From: Sphingomonas_L flavalba_A
Lineage (GTDB): Bacteria > Pseudomonadota > Alphaproteobacteria > Sphingomonadales > Sphingomonadaceae
Assembly: GCF_047553045.1 (NCBI RefSeq)
Contig: NZ_CP180208.1
Location: 1,054,001 to 1,118,000 of the forward strand
Reading direction: 5' to 3'
DNA length: 64,000 nt
The notes beneath the pieces were generated by a model. It had not been told where the DNA came from, ran no database searches, and saw nothing but the letters and a program-made list of their open reading frames with translations. Made by a program: the position numbers and the translations under genes. Positions 56,700-64,000 of the stretch are shown in pieces (position 1 is the stretch's first letter; each line of letters begins with the position of its first letter).

Positions 56700-58337
56700 T
56701 CAGGCGACCAGCGCCGGTCGTCCGCACCGAACCCCTTCGATGCGGACGTCGGCCTGGCCCAGCCGGATGCCGACCAGATCGGTCACCATCCCCAGCAACT
56801 GGTCGACCGGTCCGGCCGCGGTGGCGAGCGCGCCGCCGACCGCCGCGCCGACCCCGCCCAGCCCGATCGGCAGGCCGATCAGTTGCACGTCGAGCCGGAT
56901 ATTGCGGATCAGCGACGCGGCCAGCCCGGTCGTCAGGTCGTTGGTCGACACGCTGAGGGCGCGGTGGCTGGCGATGTCGGCGGCGGAAAAATTCAGCCGC
57001 TGCCAGCCGACGCCGCCCAGGTCGACGCGCGCCTGCCCGCGCACCTTGACCACCGCCAGGTTGACCAGCGTCGCCGGCCCCTCGGTCAGCGGCGTCTGGT
57101 GGTCGCCAAGCCGCGCCGGATCGATGTCGGCGACCGATGCGTGGCCGATGCTCGGCCGCACGTCGAGCGCCACCGTCTGCCCCGCCGCGCCGCCGCCGCA
57201 ACCGATGTCGGCCAGCTTCGCCTCCGCGCTCGCCAGCTCGATGTAGAGCGGCAGGCGGACCTGGCCGATGCCGGCGACGCCCGGCGTCTTCGCCTCGAGA
57301 TAGACGCGGGTCTGCGCGGTGCGGACGATCGGTTCGCCGTGGTCGGTAACGGTCAGCCAGGGCGAATTGGCCGGTCGCTCGCCCGCCGCGATCCACAGGC
57401 TGGTGTCGAACAGGCCGGGGATGCTGGCGCCCAGGTCCAGCTTCACCTGCCGCCCGCCCGCCGCCAGTTCGAGCAAGGCGCGGGTGAAGCCATAGGCGTT
57501 CATGTCGGCGCCGCCACTGCCGCCGCGGCTATCCTGCGCGCCATAGGGGCCGGGGTCGATCAGCCGCGACAGCGCCACTTTCTGCCCCGGCACCCGTGCC
57601 GCGATCTGGCGGGCGGCGGCGGCGGCGGTCGCATCTCCCTGCGCGCTGAGCGTGTCCCCCAGCGCGCCGAACAGTTGCGGCAGCGTCACCTCGCTCGCCA
57701 ACAGGTCCGAAAAGCTCAGCCCGGTCAGGTGCAGCCGGGTCGCCAGCGCGTCGGAAAAGCCGAGCAACCCCAGATCGGCGCCGAGCAGCGCGTTATAGTC
57801 CATGACGCTCAGTTGCAGGTCGATGCCGGCGAGTTGCGACAAATACCGCCCGGCCATCCCGCCGTCGACCGCCGCCAGCCGGCTGCCGATCGAGAAGCTG
57901 GCGAGCCGGGCACGGGCGGCGGTGGCGCCGCGCGCGATCGGCACGCGGTTGTTCGTCATCCACGCCAGCGCGAAATAGGCGGGGGCGGTGGCGCGGAGCG
58001 TGACTTTCACCGCGTCGGGCGATCCGCTGGCGGTGGTGAAGCGCTGGCCTGGCGCCAGCGCGTCGTCGAAACGGTAATGGCCGGCGGCAACCTCGACCGC
58101 GACCGGCCCGTCCCAGCCGCTGGCCGCCGCCGCCGCGCGCGCCGCCCCGGCCGGGTCCGACAGATTCTGCGCGGCGGCGATCGCGGCGGCGTCGGCGGCG
58201 CCCTGCAACGCGCGCGTTCGCACCCAGATGGAACCGAGGTCGACGGCGAAGGCGGCGCAGCCCAGCGCCATCAGCATCGCCCCGGCGCCGATCATCGTCA
58301 CGCTGGCGGCGCGGTCGCGGAGCAGGGCGCGCATCAC
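56700..58337 (-). CDS. TadG-like pilus/secretion protein
   Basis: The 545-aa protein has one N-terminal membrane segment (about 12-35) after the short positive stretch MRALLRDRAASVTMIG, typical of TadE/TadG pseudopilins. A large extracytoplasmic domain follows with the TadG pattern VDLGSIWVRTRALQGAADAAAIAAAQ. The rest is Gly/Ala-rich, beta-like and without a vWA MIDAS I can see. It overlaps the TadE-like gene by four bases. No other tad genes are present in the window, so it may work with a Tad system elsewhere. Confidence 0.8.
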   Translation of the reverse strand: MMRALLRDRAASVTMIGAGAMLMALGCAAFAVDLGSIWVRTRALQGAADAAAIAAAQNLSDPAGAARAAAAASGWDGPVAVEVAAGHYRFDDALAPGQRFTTASGSPDAVKVTLRATAPAYFALAWMTNNRVPIARGATAARARLASFSIGSRLAAVDGGMAGRYLSQLAGIDLQLSVMDYNALLGADLGLLGFSDALATRLHLTGLSFSDLLASEVTLPQLFGALGDTLSAQGDATAAAAARQIAARVPGQKVALSRLIDPGPYGAQDSRGGSGGADMNAYGFTRALLELAAGGRQVKLDLGASIPGLFDTSLWIAAGERPANSPWLTVTDHGEPIVRTAQTRVYLEAKTPGVAGIGQVRLPLYIELASAEAKLADIGCGGGAAGQTVALDVRPSIGHASVADIDPARLGDHQTPLTEGPATLVNLAVVKVRGQARVDLGGVGWQRLNFSAADIASHRALSVSTNDLTTGLAASLIRNIRLDVQLIGLPIGLGGVGAAVGGALATAAGPVDQLLGMVTDLVGIRLGQADVRIEGVRCGRPALVA

Positions 58338-58762
58338 AGGCCGCCCTTGCGGACGACGGCGGTGCGCCGGATCACCGGATCGACGATTTGCGCGAAGCCC
58401 AGCCGAAACAGCATCTGGTCGGACGCGTCATAAGCGATCCGCACCGATATATAGTCGCCACGGTCGCTGATGCCGACCTGCATCCGCGTCAGATCGACCG
58501 CCAGCCCGTCGCGGGCCTCCGCTTGCGCCGCGCCGGTGGCGAGTGTCGTCCGTTCGGCGGCGGTCAGCCCGGCGATCGTCGCGCGGGCGGCGTCGTTGGC
58601 GAGCTGCTGCATCGAATGGGCGAGGTAGAAATAATTGCCGCAGGCGAGGATGCCGAACAGCAGGGTCGACAGGATCGGCAGCAGCAGCGCGAATTCGATC
58701 AGCGCGGTGCCGGCGATGGCCCGGTGCGGCGGGCGCCGGCGGGCGGGGCGGGGGAACGGCAT
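58334..58762 (-). CDS. TadE-like pseudopilin
   Basis: The 142-aa protein starts at ATG 58762 behind GGAG. The N-terminal GTALIEFALLLPILSTLLFGIL stretch holds the TadE signature (residues 18-39, Glu at +5 of the cleaved helix), with Tyr-rich GNYFYLAHSM following. It would be a minor Flp-pilus pseudopilin. Its stop overlaps the TadG-like start (ATGA). It is an orphan pair, without tadABC or flp in the window. Confidence 0.85.
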   Translation of the reverse strand: MPFPRPARRRPPHRAIAGTALIEFALLLPILSTLLFGILACGNYFYLAHSMQQLANDAARATIAGLTAAERTTLATGAAQAEARDGLAVDLTRMQVGISDRGDYISVRIAYDASDQMLFRLGFAQIVDPVIRRTAVVRKGGL

Positions 58763-58992
58763 GGCGCGTCTCCGCGGTTGGTTGACGATGCCGGGCACTA
58801 TCGCGCGCGGGGTATAGTCAATTCGCTTCGCCGCAAGTTACGGAAAAGCCGGTAAAACCTCCATTTTCGAGCGATGTAGCGTCGTCTGTTCCACCTTGGA
58901 TCAGACGGGCGGCGAAGCCCTAATGCCGCGCGGCGGCGTGCCGTCCTTCCCTGTGTGACTTGCGCAGAGCGCGCGGATTGATGGGAGAATCG

Positions 58993-59871
58993 ATGATGGA
59001 CCCGCAACGGATGACAACGGCGACGGCGGCGGAAGTGTGCCGCAATTTCGGGCTTTGGCAGGACAGGGCGATGCGTGGGCCGGTGACCGTCACCAACCAC
59101 GGCCGGCCGAAGACGGTACTGCTGTCGATCGACGATTTCGGCCGCGACCGGCCGGGCGGGGCCGACGGCCGCCACATGGTTCCGCCGGTGATGCTCGACC
59201 AGATGGCGCAGGGTTATGTGACGCTTGACGAACAATTGCGCGTCACCGGCGCCAACCGCGCCGCCCAGCAGCGCCTGCAACGCGCGGAGGCGGAACTGAT
59301 CGGCCTGCGCCTGACCGATCTCTACCCGGAACTGACCGCGGCGGTGCTGACCCGCCTGCTGAAACGGGTGCTGCAGACCGGCGAGCCGGCCAGCGTCGAG
59401 GCGCCGTCCGGGCGGCTGGCGGGTGAATCGTTGCGTATCGACGCGTTCCGCCATGACGGCGGCGTCGGCTATCTGACCACCCGGATCGACGAGGATGTCG
59501 CGGCCCGCGCGCTCGCCGCCGACCATGACGCGCTGGTCGCGGCGATGGCGGTGCACGGCGAAGCGGGAACCGCGCGGTTGACCCCACGCGGCACCTTCGC
59601 CGCCGTCGACGACACGCTGCTGGCGATGCTCGGTTTCGAATCGATCCAGATCGTCCATGCCCGCCTGTCGGATGTCGTGCCGGTCGGCCGCCGCGTCGCG
59701 GTCAACGAGGCGATCGAGCGCGTGCTGACCGGCGGCGATGCCCGTGTCCTCGACCTGGAACTGCTTGGCCGCGGCGGCGAGGAACACCGGATGACGATAG
59801 CGTTGGCCGCCACCCGCAGCGGCTTCACGATCGACGGCATGCTGCTGCTGGCGACCCCGGTCCGCCATTAG
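58993..59871 (+). CDS. Phd/YefM-like N-terminal domain fused to PAS domains
   Basis: The protein is about 292 aa from ATG 58993 (GGGAG five bases before). Residues 6-50 (TATAAEVCRNFGLWQDRA, then PVTVTNHGRPKTVLLSIDDF) match the Phd/YefM antitoxin fold, which binds DNA as a dimer. Two PAS-like segments follow (about 70-165, MLDQMAQGYVTLDEQLRVT; and 190-290, AVDDTLLAMLGFES). No toxin gene of the Doc/YoeB type lies nearby, so it is more likely a PAS-regulated transcription factor than an antitoxin. It is monocistronic. Confidence 0.75.
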   Translation: MMDPQRMTTATAAEVCRNFGLWQDRAMRGPVTVTNHGRPKTVLLSIDDFGRDRPGGADGRHMVPPVMLDQMAQGYVTLDEQLRVTGANRAAQQRLQRAEAELIGLRLTDLYPELTAAVLTRLLKRVLQTGEPASVEAPSGRLAGESLRIDAFRHDGGVGYLTTRIDEDVAARALAADHDALVAAMAVHGEAGTARLTPRGTFAAVDDTLLAMLGFESIQIVHARLSDVVPVGRRVAVNEAIERVLTGGDARVLDLELLGRGGEEHRMTIALAATRSGFTIDGMLLLATPVRH

Positions 59872-60091
59872 GGCAGAGGCATCCGACCGGCGGCGCTGCT
59901 CCCCGCCAGGCGTGGTGCGAAAGAACTAACCGGAATCGTGCCCCGATTTGCCGTTGCACTGCGCTTTACAGTCGAACGGGGCGGCGAAGGCCGGCCCGTC
60001 CACAGGGTCGGGGGTAGCGTTGCCAGAGCGTGAATATGCTGTTGACCACGCCCGCCGGCCATCATCGACAATAGCGAGAGGAGCGGCGCGA

Positions 60092-61447
60092 ATGCCGGTA
60101 GGGAAAGTCAGCGTGCACGTCAGCCGGGCATATCGGGGGTGCGGCATTGCGGCGATGGTACTGGCGCTCGTCGCCTGCGGGCGTGACACGCCGACCCCGC
60201 CGATCCGGGTCACGCCGACGCCGACGCCCAGCCCGACCCCACCGGCAACCATCCTGCCCGCCGGGCGGCTTGTTCAGGCGACGACGCGCGGCCCGCTGTC
60301 CTATGTGACGCTGAGCGGCTGGCGGGTCGGCATTGCCGACGGGGTGGTGACGGTGCGGCCGCCGGCCGGCACGCCGGGCCACGCCGCCTTCCAATACACC
60401 TCCAGCGGCACGCGCGAGGCGCTCGGCGGGCAGGAGGTGCGGAACTGGGCGCAGAACCGCCGCAGCCTGCTGCTGCCGGGTGGCGGCAAGGTGACGATGC
60501 ACGGGCAGGACGGCGCGCTGCTGCGCGTCAGCCTGTATGATGGCGACGAAAGCCACGAGATCGACGTGCTGACCCAGACGATCATGCACAGCAAGGTCGA
60601 TGCGCCGGTCGCCGCCAGCCGCGACGCCGCCGAGCATGACGGAGAAGCGGCGTATCTGATCGGTGCGCCGGGCGCCGGGCTGTATCTGGCCAATGTCTAT
60701 GTCGAGGATGCCGACGCGAGCGGCAATCCGCAGGAAAAGCGGATCGCGACCCTCGCGCTTGGGCGGCAGCTCGCCGACGCGGTGCACGCCTATGGCTTTG
60801 CCCTGCCGCCGGCGCCGGCCGAAGTCGACGCGGTGTGCGACGCCGTCCCGCAGCCGCGCGGCAATCTGGTCCAGAACACGGATTCGACCATGCGCTATGT
60901 CAGCCGCAGCGGGCTTTGGACCGTCCAGATCGACAAGCACACCATCACCGTTACCCGCGCGATGGGGCCGCGCAGCGCGACATGGCAGGTGTGGGGCGAT
61001 CCGCACGAGAATCTGAACGGCAAGCATATCAAGGATTGGGACGGCAGTCGCCGCACCCTGCTGCTCGACGACGGCACCAAGATCACCATGCACGCCGACG
61101 GTCCGCACCACGTTGTCCACACCACCAGCATCTACGACGGGGCGCAGAGCCACGAGATCGGCAATTTCGGCAACCTGATCCGCCATAGCTGCGTCAATGC
61201 GGCGACGGCGGCGGCGCGCGAGCGGCAGGAGGCGGACGGCGAGACCGCCCATCTCGTCAACCTGCGCGGGCCGGCGGCCGCCTCCGGCAGCCTGCTGGTC
61301 AAGAACGTCTATACCGAGACGATCGAGGCCGGCGGCGCGGTGCTGCGCGACTTCCGCGCCGTACTGATGGGCGAAACCGGCGATCTGGACGAAAACCCCA
61401 ATCAGGTGAACGACCTGTACGACGACCCGCGTCTCGGCCACACCTGA
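60092..61447 (+). CDS. Lipoprotein with an internal tandem duplication, DUF1521/MIIA-like
   Basis: The 451-aa protein starts at ATG 60092, eight bases after GAGAGGAG. A lipobox LVAC at about residues 27-30 predicts a lipoprotein, followed by a Pro/Thr-rich linker. Two homologous halves follow (about 55-240 and 260-445): each has LVQxT, a beta segment, WxxxRRxLLLxDG or PGG, a TMHxxG turn and a SLYDGxxSHEID or SIYDGAQSHEIG motif. Only the second half has GDPHENLNG. The GDPH...DGTKIT pattern recalls the Ca2+-dependent self-cleaving MIIA (DUF1521) domain. That family link is tentative. Confidence 0.65.
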   Translation: MPVGKVSVHVSRAYRGCGIAAMVLALVACGRDTPTPPIRVTPTPTPSPTPPATILPAGRLVQATTRGPLSYVTLSGWRVGIADGVVTVRPPAGTPGHAAFQYTSSGTREALGGQEVRNWAQNRRSLLLPGGGKVTMHGQDGALLRVSLYDGDESHEIDVLTQTIMHSKVDAPVAASRDAAEHDGEAAYLIGAPGAGLYLANVYVEDADASGNPQEKRIATLALGRQLADAVHAYGFALPPAPAEVDAVCDAVPQPRGNLVQNTDSTMRYVSRSGLWTVQIDKHTITVTRAMGPRSATWQVWGDPHENLNGKHIKDWDGSRRTLLLDDGTKITMHADGPHHVVHTTSIYDGAQSHEIGNFGNLIRHSCVNAATAAARERQEADGETAHLVNLRGPAAASGSLLVKNVYTETIEAGGAVLRDFRAVLMGETGDLDENPNQVNDLYDDPRLGHT

Positions 61448-61469
61448 GCGAGGGGCGGTCGGTCGCCGT

Positions 61470-63137
61470 TCAGCCGGTGATGGCGGGCAGGTCCAGCCCC
61501 TTTTCGCGGGCGCAGTCCAGCGCCTCCGGGTAGCCGGCGTCGGCGTGGCGCATCACGCCGGTCGCCGGGTCGTTCCACAGCACCCGTTCCAGCCGCCGCG
61601 CCGCCGCATCGCTGCCGTCGGCGACGATGACCATGCCGGCGTGCTGGGAATAACCCATGCCGACGCCGCCGCCATGGTGCAGCGAGACCCAGGTCGCGCC
61701 GCTCGCGGTGTTGAGCAGGGCGTTAAGCAGCGGCCAGTCGCTGACCGCGTCGGATCCGTCGCGCATCGCCTCTGTCTCGCGGTTCGGGCTGGCGACCGAT
61801 CCACTGTCGAGATGGTCGCGGCCGATGACGATCGGCGCCTTCAGCTCGCCCGATGCGACCATTTCGTTGAACGCCAGCCCCAGCCGGTGGCGGTCGCCCA
61901 GTCCGACCCAGCAGATCCGCGCCGGTAGCCCCTGAAAGCGGATGCGCTCGCGCGCCATGTCCAGCCAGTTGTGCAGGTGGGCGTCGTCGGGCAGCAGCTC
62001 CTTCACCTTGGCGTCGGTCTTGTAGATGTCCTCCGGGTCGCCGGACAGCGCCGCCCAGCGGAACGGCCCGACCCCGCGGCAGAATAGCGGGCGGATATAG
62101 GCGGGGACGAAGCCGGGAAAGGCGAAGGCGTCGGCAACGCCATTGTCCTTCGCCACCTGACGGATGTTGTTGCCATAATCGACGGTCGGCACCCCGGCCT
62201 TCTGGAAGTCCAGCATCGCGCGGACATGGACCGCCATCGCCTGCCCGGCGGCTTTGGCGACCCCGGCCGGGTCCTGCGCGCGGCCCTTCGCCCACTGGTC
62301 CAGCGTCCAGCCCTGCGGCAGGTAGCCGTTGACCGGGTCATGCGCCGATGTCTGGTCGGTCAGCAGGTCGGGGCGCACCCCGCGCCGGAACAGTTCGGGC
62401 AGCAGGTCGGCGGCGTTGCCGAGCAGGCCGACCGACACCGGCTTCCTGTCCCGGCACGACCGCTCGATGATCTCCAGCGCCTGATCGATGCTGTCGGCGG
62501 CATGGTCGAGATAGCCGGTCTTCAGCCGCATCTCGATCCGGCTCGGCTGGCATTCGATCGCAAGGCAGGACGCGCCCGCCATCACCGCCGCCAGCGGCTG
62601 CGCGCCGCCCATGCCGCCAAGCCCGGCGGTCAGCAGCCAGCGGCCGGACAGGTCGCCGCCATAATGCTGGCGCCCCATCTCGACGAACGTCTCGTAGGTG
62701 CCCTGCACGATGCCCTGGCTGCCGATGTAGATCCACGACCCCGCCGTCATCTGGCCGTACATCGCCAGCCCCTTGCGATCGAGTTCGTTGAAATGCTCCC
62801 ACGTCGCCCAGTGGGGGACGAGGTTTGAATTGGCGATCAGCACGCGCGGCGCGTCGGCATGGGTGCGGAACACGCCGACCGGCTTGCCCGACTGGACGAG
62901 CAGCGTCTCGTCCGCGTCCAGCCGCTTCAGCGTCTCGACGATCCGGTCATAGCTTTCCCAGTCGCGCGCCGCCCGGCCGATGCCGCCGTAGACGACCAGT
63001 TCATGCGGGTTTTCTGCCACGTCCGGCGCCAGGTTGTTCATCAGCATGCGCAGCGGCGCCTCGGTCAGCCAGCTTTTCGCCGACAGGGCGGTGCCGGTCG
63101 GCGGGGTGACGGCGCGGCTGTTGTCGTGGCGGGTCAT
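61470..63137 (-). CDS. hutU: Urocanate hydratase
   Basis: The 555-aa NAD-dependent enzyme converts urocanate to imidazolone propionate in histidine degradation. It carries the family core GMGGAQPLAAVMAG (about 174-188), SAHDPVNGYLPQGW (about 266-279), and LHHGGGVGMGYSQHAG (about 490-505), with the catalytic Cys region PARICWVGLGDRHR (about 407). Its ATG overlaps the hutG stop by four bases. Length and motifs are normal. Confidence 0.97.
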   Translation of the reverse strand: MTRHDNSRAVTPPTGTALSAKSWLTEAPLRMLMNNLAPDVAENPHELVVYGGIGRAARDWESYDRIVETLKRLDADETLLVQSGKPVGVFRTHADAPRVLIANSNLVPHWATWEHFNELDRKGLAMYGQMTAGSWIYIGSQGIVQGTYETFVEMGRQHYGGDLSGRWLLTAGLGGMGGAQPLAAVMAGASCLAIECQPSRIEMRLKTGYLDHAADSIDQALEIIERSCRDRKPVSVGLLGNAADLLPELFRRGVRPDLLTDQTSAHDPVNGYLPQGWTLDQWAKGRAQDPAGVAKAAGQAMAVHVRAMLDFQKAGVPTVDYGNNIRQVAKDNGVADAFAFPGFVPAYIRPLFCRGVGPFRWAALSGDPEDIYKTDAKVKELLPDDAHLHNWLDMARERIRFQGLPARICWVGLGDRHRLGLAFNEMVASGELKAPIVIGRDHLDSGSVASPNRETEAMRDGSDAVSDWPLLNALLNTASGATWVSLHHGGGVGMGYSQHAGMVIVADGSDAAARRLERVLWNDPATGVMRHADAGYPEALDCAREKGLDLPAITG

Positions 63138-63958
63138 TGCATGTCCTTTCCGCTGCCGGCGAAGGCCAGGCAGCCTGCCAATATCCCTTCCAGCACGGCG
63201 GTCAGCGGCGCGGCGCGGGCGGGGTCGAACGGGGTGGGCCAGTTGGCCGGCGCCGGCACGGCCGGCTCATCGATATAGCCGCGGCAGGCCAGCTCCATCT
63301 GGATGGCGTGGACGCCGTCCTGTGGCCGCCCGTAATGCCGGGTGGTCCAGCCGCCCTTGAACCGGCCGTTCAGCACATGGCCCATGCCGCTCGCCCCGCA
63401 GCGGGCGACGACGGCGTCGGCCAGTTCCGCCGCGCAGGTCGCGCCGCCGTTGGTGCCGATGTTGAATTGCGGCAATTCGCCGTCGAACAGCCGGGGAATG
63501 CGCGAGCGGATCGAATGGGCGTCGTACAGCACGACGCGGCCGTGGGCGGCGCGCAGCCGCGCGATCTCGGCGGCGAGCGCGGTGTGATAGGGCTTGAAAT
63601 AGCGTTCGGTGCGCCGGGCGATCTCAGCCGCATCGGGCGGTGCGGCGCGGTAGAGTGGATCGCCGTCGAAGCTGGTCGTCGGGCACAGCTCGGTCGTCGT
63701 CTGTCCGGGGTAGAGCGACGCGCCGCTCGGGTCGCGGTTGACGTCGATCACGGTGCGCGAAATGTCGGTCCGCACCGTCGTCGCGCCGATGTCGGCGGCG
63801 AAGGCGTAGAGCCGGTCGACCCACCAGTCGGCATCGCGCCGCGCCAGCCAGGGCGACGACAGCGTGCGCAGCACCGCGTCGGGGATTGCGGTGCCGGTAT
63901 GCGGGAAGGCGACGATCAGCGGCGCCGCGCCCCGGCGGACATGCAGCCAGTCGGTCAT
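63134..63958 (-). CDS. hutG: N-formylglutamate deformylase
   Basis: The 274-aa protein belongs to the N-formylglutamate amidohydrolase family and releases formate and glutamate in the fourth-enzyme variant of histidine degradation, which also uses HutF. IVAFPHTGTAIP, DIGATTVRTDISRTVIDVNRDP and LYDAHSIRSRIPRLF are characteristic. The stop overlaps the hutU start. Upstream another frame ends at 63955, overlapping this start by four bases, so hut genes probably continue beyond the window. Confidence 0.93.
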   Translation of the reverse strand: MTDWLHVRRGAAPLIVAFPHTGTAIPDAVLRTLSSPWLARRDADWWVDRLYAFAADIGATTVRTDISRTVIDVNRDPSGASLYPGQTTTELCPTTSFDGDPLYRAAPPDAAEIARRTERYFKPYHTALAAEIARLRAAHGRVVLYDAHSIRSRIPRLFDGELPQFNIGTNGGATCAAELADAVVARCGASGMGHVLNGRFKGGWTTRHYGRPQDGVHAIQMELACRGYIDEPAVPAPANWPTPFDPARAAPLTAVLEGILAGCLAFAGSGKDMQ

Positions 63959-64000
63959 GCCAGCCCCGGCAGCGGCAGGCCGGCGGCGCCGCCGACCGCG
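63955..64000 (-). CDS. 3' end of the gene upstream of hutG, probably a hut gene
   Basis: Only the last 14 codons are in the window, encoding AVGGAAGLPLPGLA followed by TGA. The stop overlaps the hutG ATG by four bases. Too little is seen to name it; hutH, hutI or hutF would fit the operon. Confidence 0.5.
   Translation of the reverse strand, partial: AVGGAAGLPLPGLA

Noticed and set aside
54613..57396. A 927-codon frame including parE
   Set aside because: The first 270 codons are antisense to the TadG-like gene and look non-coding. The ATG at 56589 begins the known ParE N-terminus.
1..64000. CRISPR arrays, rRNA genes or insertion sequences
   Set aside because: No regularly spaced repeats, rRNA motifs or transposase frames were seen. 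Mobility genes are limited to the two tyrosine recombinases.

Overview
This is a GC-rich, gene-dense chromosomal window that reads as a Sphingomonadaceae alphaproteobacterium. The evidence for that is inferential: a mannonate dehydratase matching the Novosphingobium ManD residue numbering through the C-terminal Trp402, many 4-base ATGA gene overlaps, a sphingomonad-style TonB-dependent receptor, and the general gene content. Both edges cut genes (a sugar isomerase at the left, a gene upstream of hutG at the right).

Region 1 (1-14.3 kb) is a hexuronate and carbohydrate utilisation locus. A leftward operon runs from a GntR/FadR regulator through uxaC, uxuB, an MFS transporter, a Gfo/Idh/MocA oxidoreductase and two tandem, nearly identical Tat-targeted TIM-barrel isomerases. 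Divergently lie manD, a TonB-dependent receptor, two more Tat-targeted TIM-barrel proteins and an ASCH-domain protein. Together with kdgK at 18.7 kb this gives glucuronate -> fructuronate -> mannonate -> KDG -> KDPG. Palindromes of type ATTG(N6)CAAT at three promoters look like the regulator's operators.

Region 2 (14.4-18.5 kb) is a divergent MarR regulator and an operon of amidase, acyl-CoA-dehydrogenase-like flavin monooxygenase, a small 120-aa protein and an SDR. It resembles indole-acetate/indole (iac/iif) oxidation modules but has no flavin reductase or ring dioxygenase. Region 3 (19.7-26.7 kb) holds two S9 exopeptidases and a DUF885 protein around a GntR regulator. Region 4 (26.8-28.8 kb) has a cold-shock gene with a clear sigma70 promoter, small proteins and an OmpA-family protein.

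Region 5 (28.84-42.06 kb) is a 13.2-kb genomic island integrated in the 3' end of a tRNA-Gly(CCC) gene. A near-exact copy of the tRNA end lies at the far boundary, and TACCCCC motifs lie at both ends. It carries a P4-type integrase, a conserved orphan protein, two small DNA-binding proteins, a second tyrosine recombinase, and hsdM-hsdS-orf236-hsdR, in which orf236 looks like a PD-(D/E)XK protein. It also carries a STAND-like ATPase with a HEPN-like C-terminus. The last two are the best candidates for undescribed defence components.

Region 6 (42-64 kb) is core chromosome. It contains thiolase, cupredoxin-DUF4142-ECF sigma, VanZ-like protein, recO-leuB-glycosyltransferase, a PMT-type glycosyltransferase, metZ-apaG-lysR, an alpha/beta hydrolase and a PEP-CTERM protein. 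Then come parE, TadE/TadG-like proteins, a Phd/YefM-PAS fusion, a lipoprotein with an internal duplication, and the histidine-degradation genes hutG-hutU.
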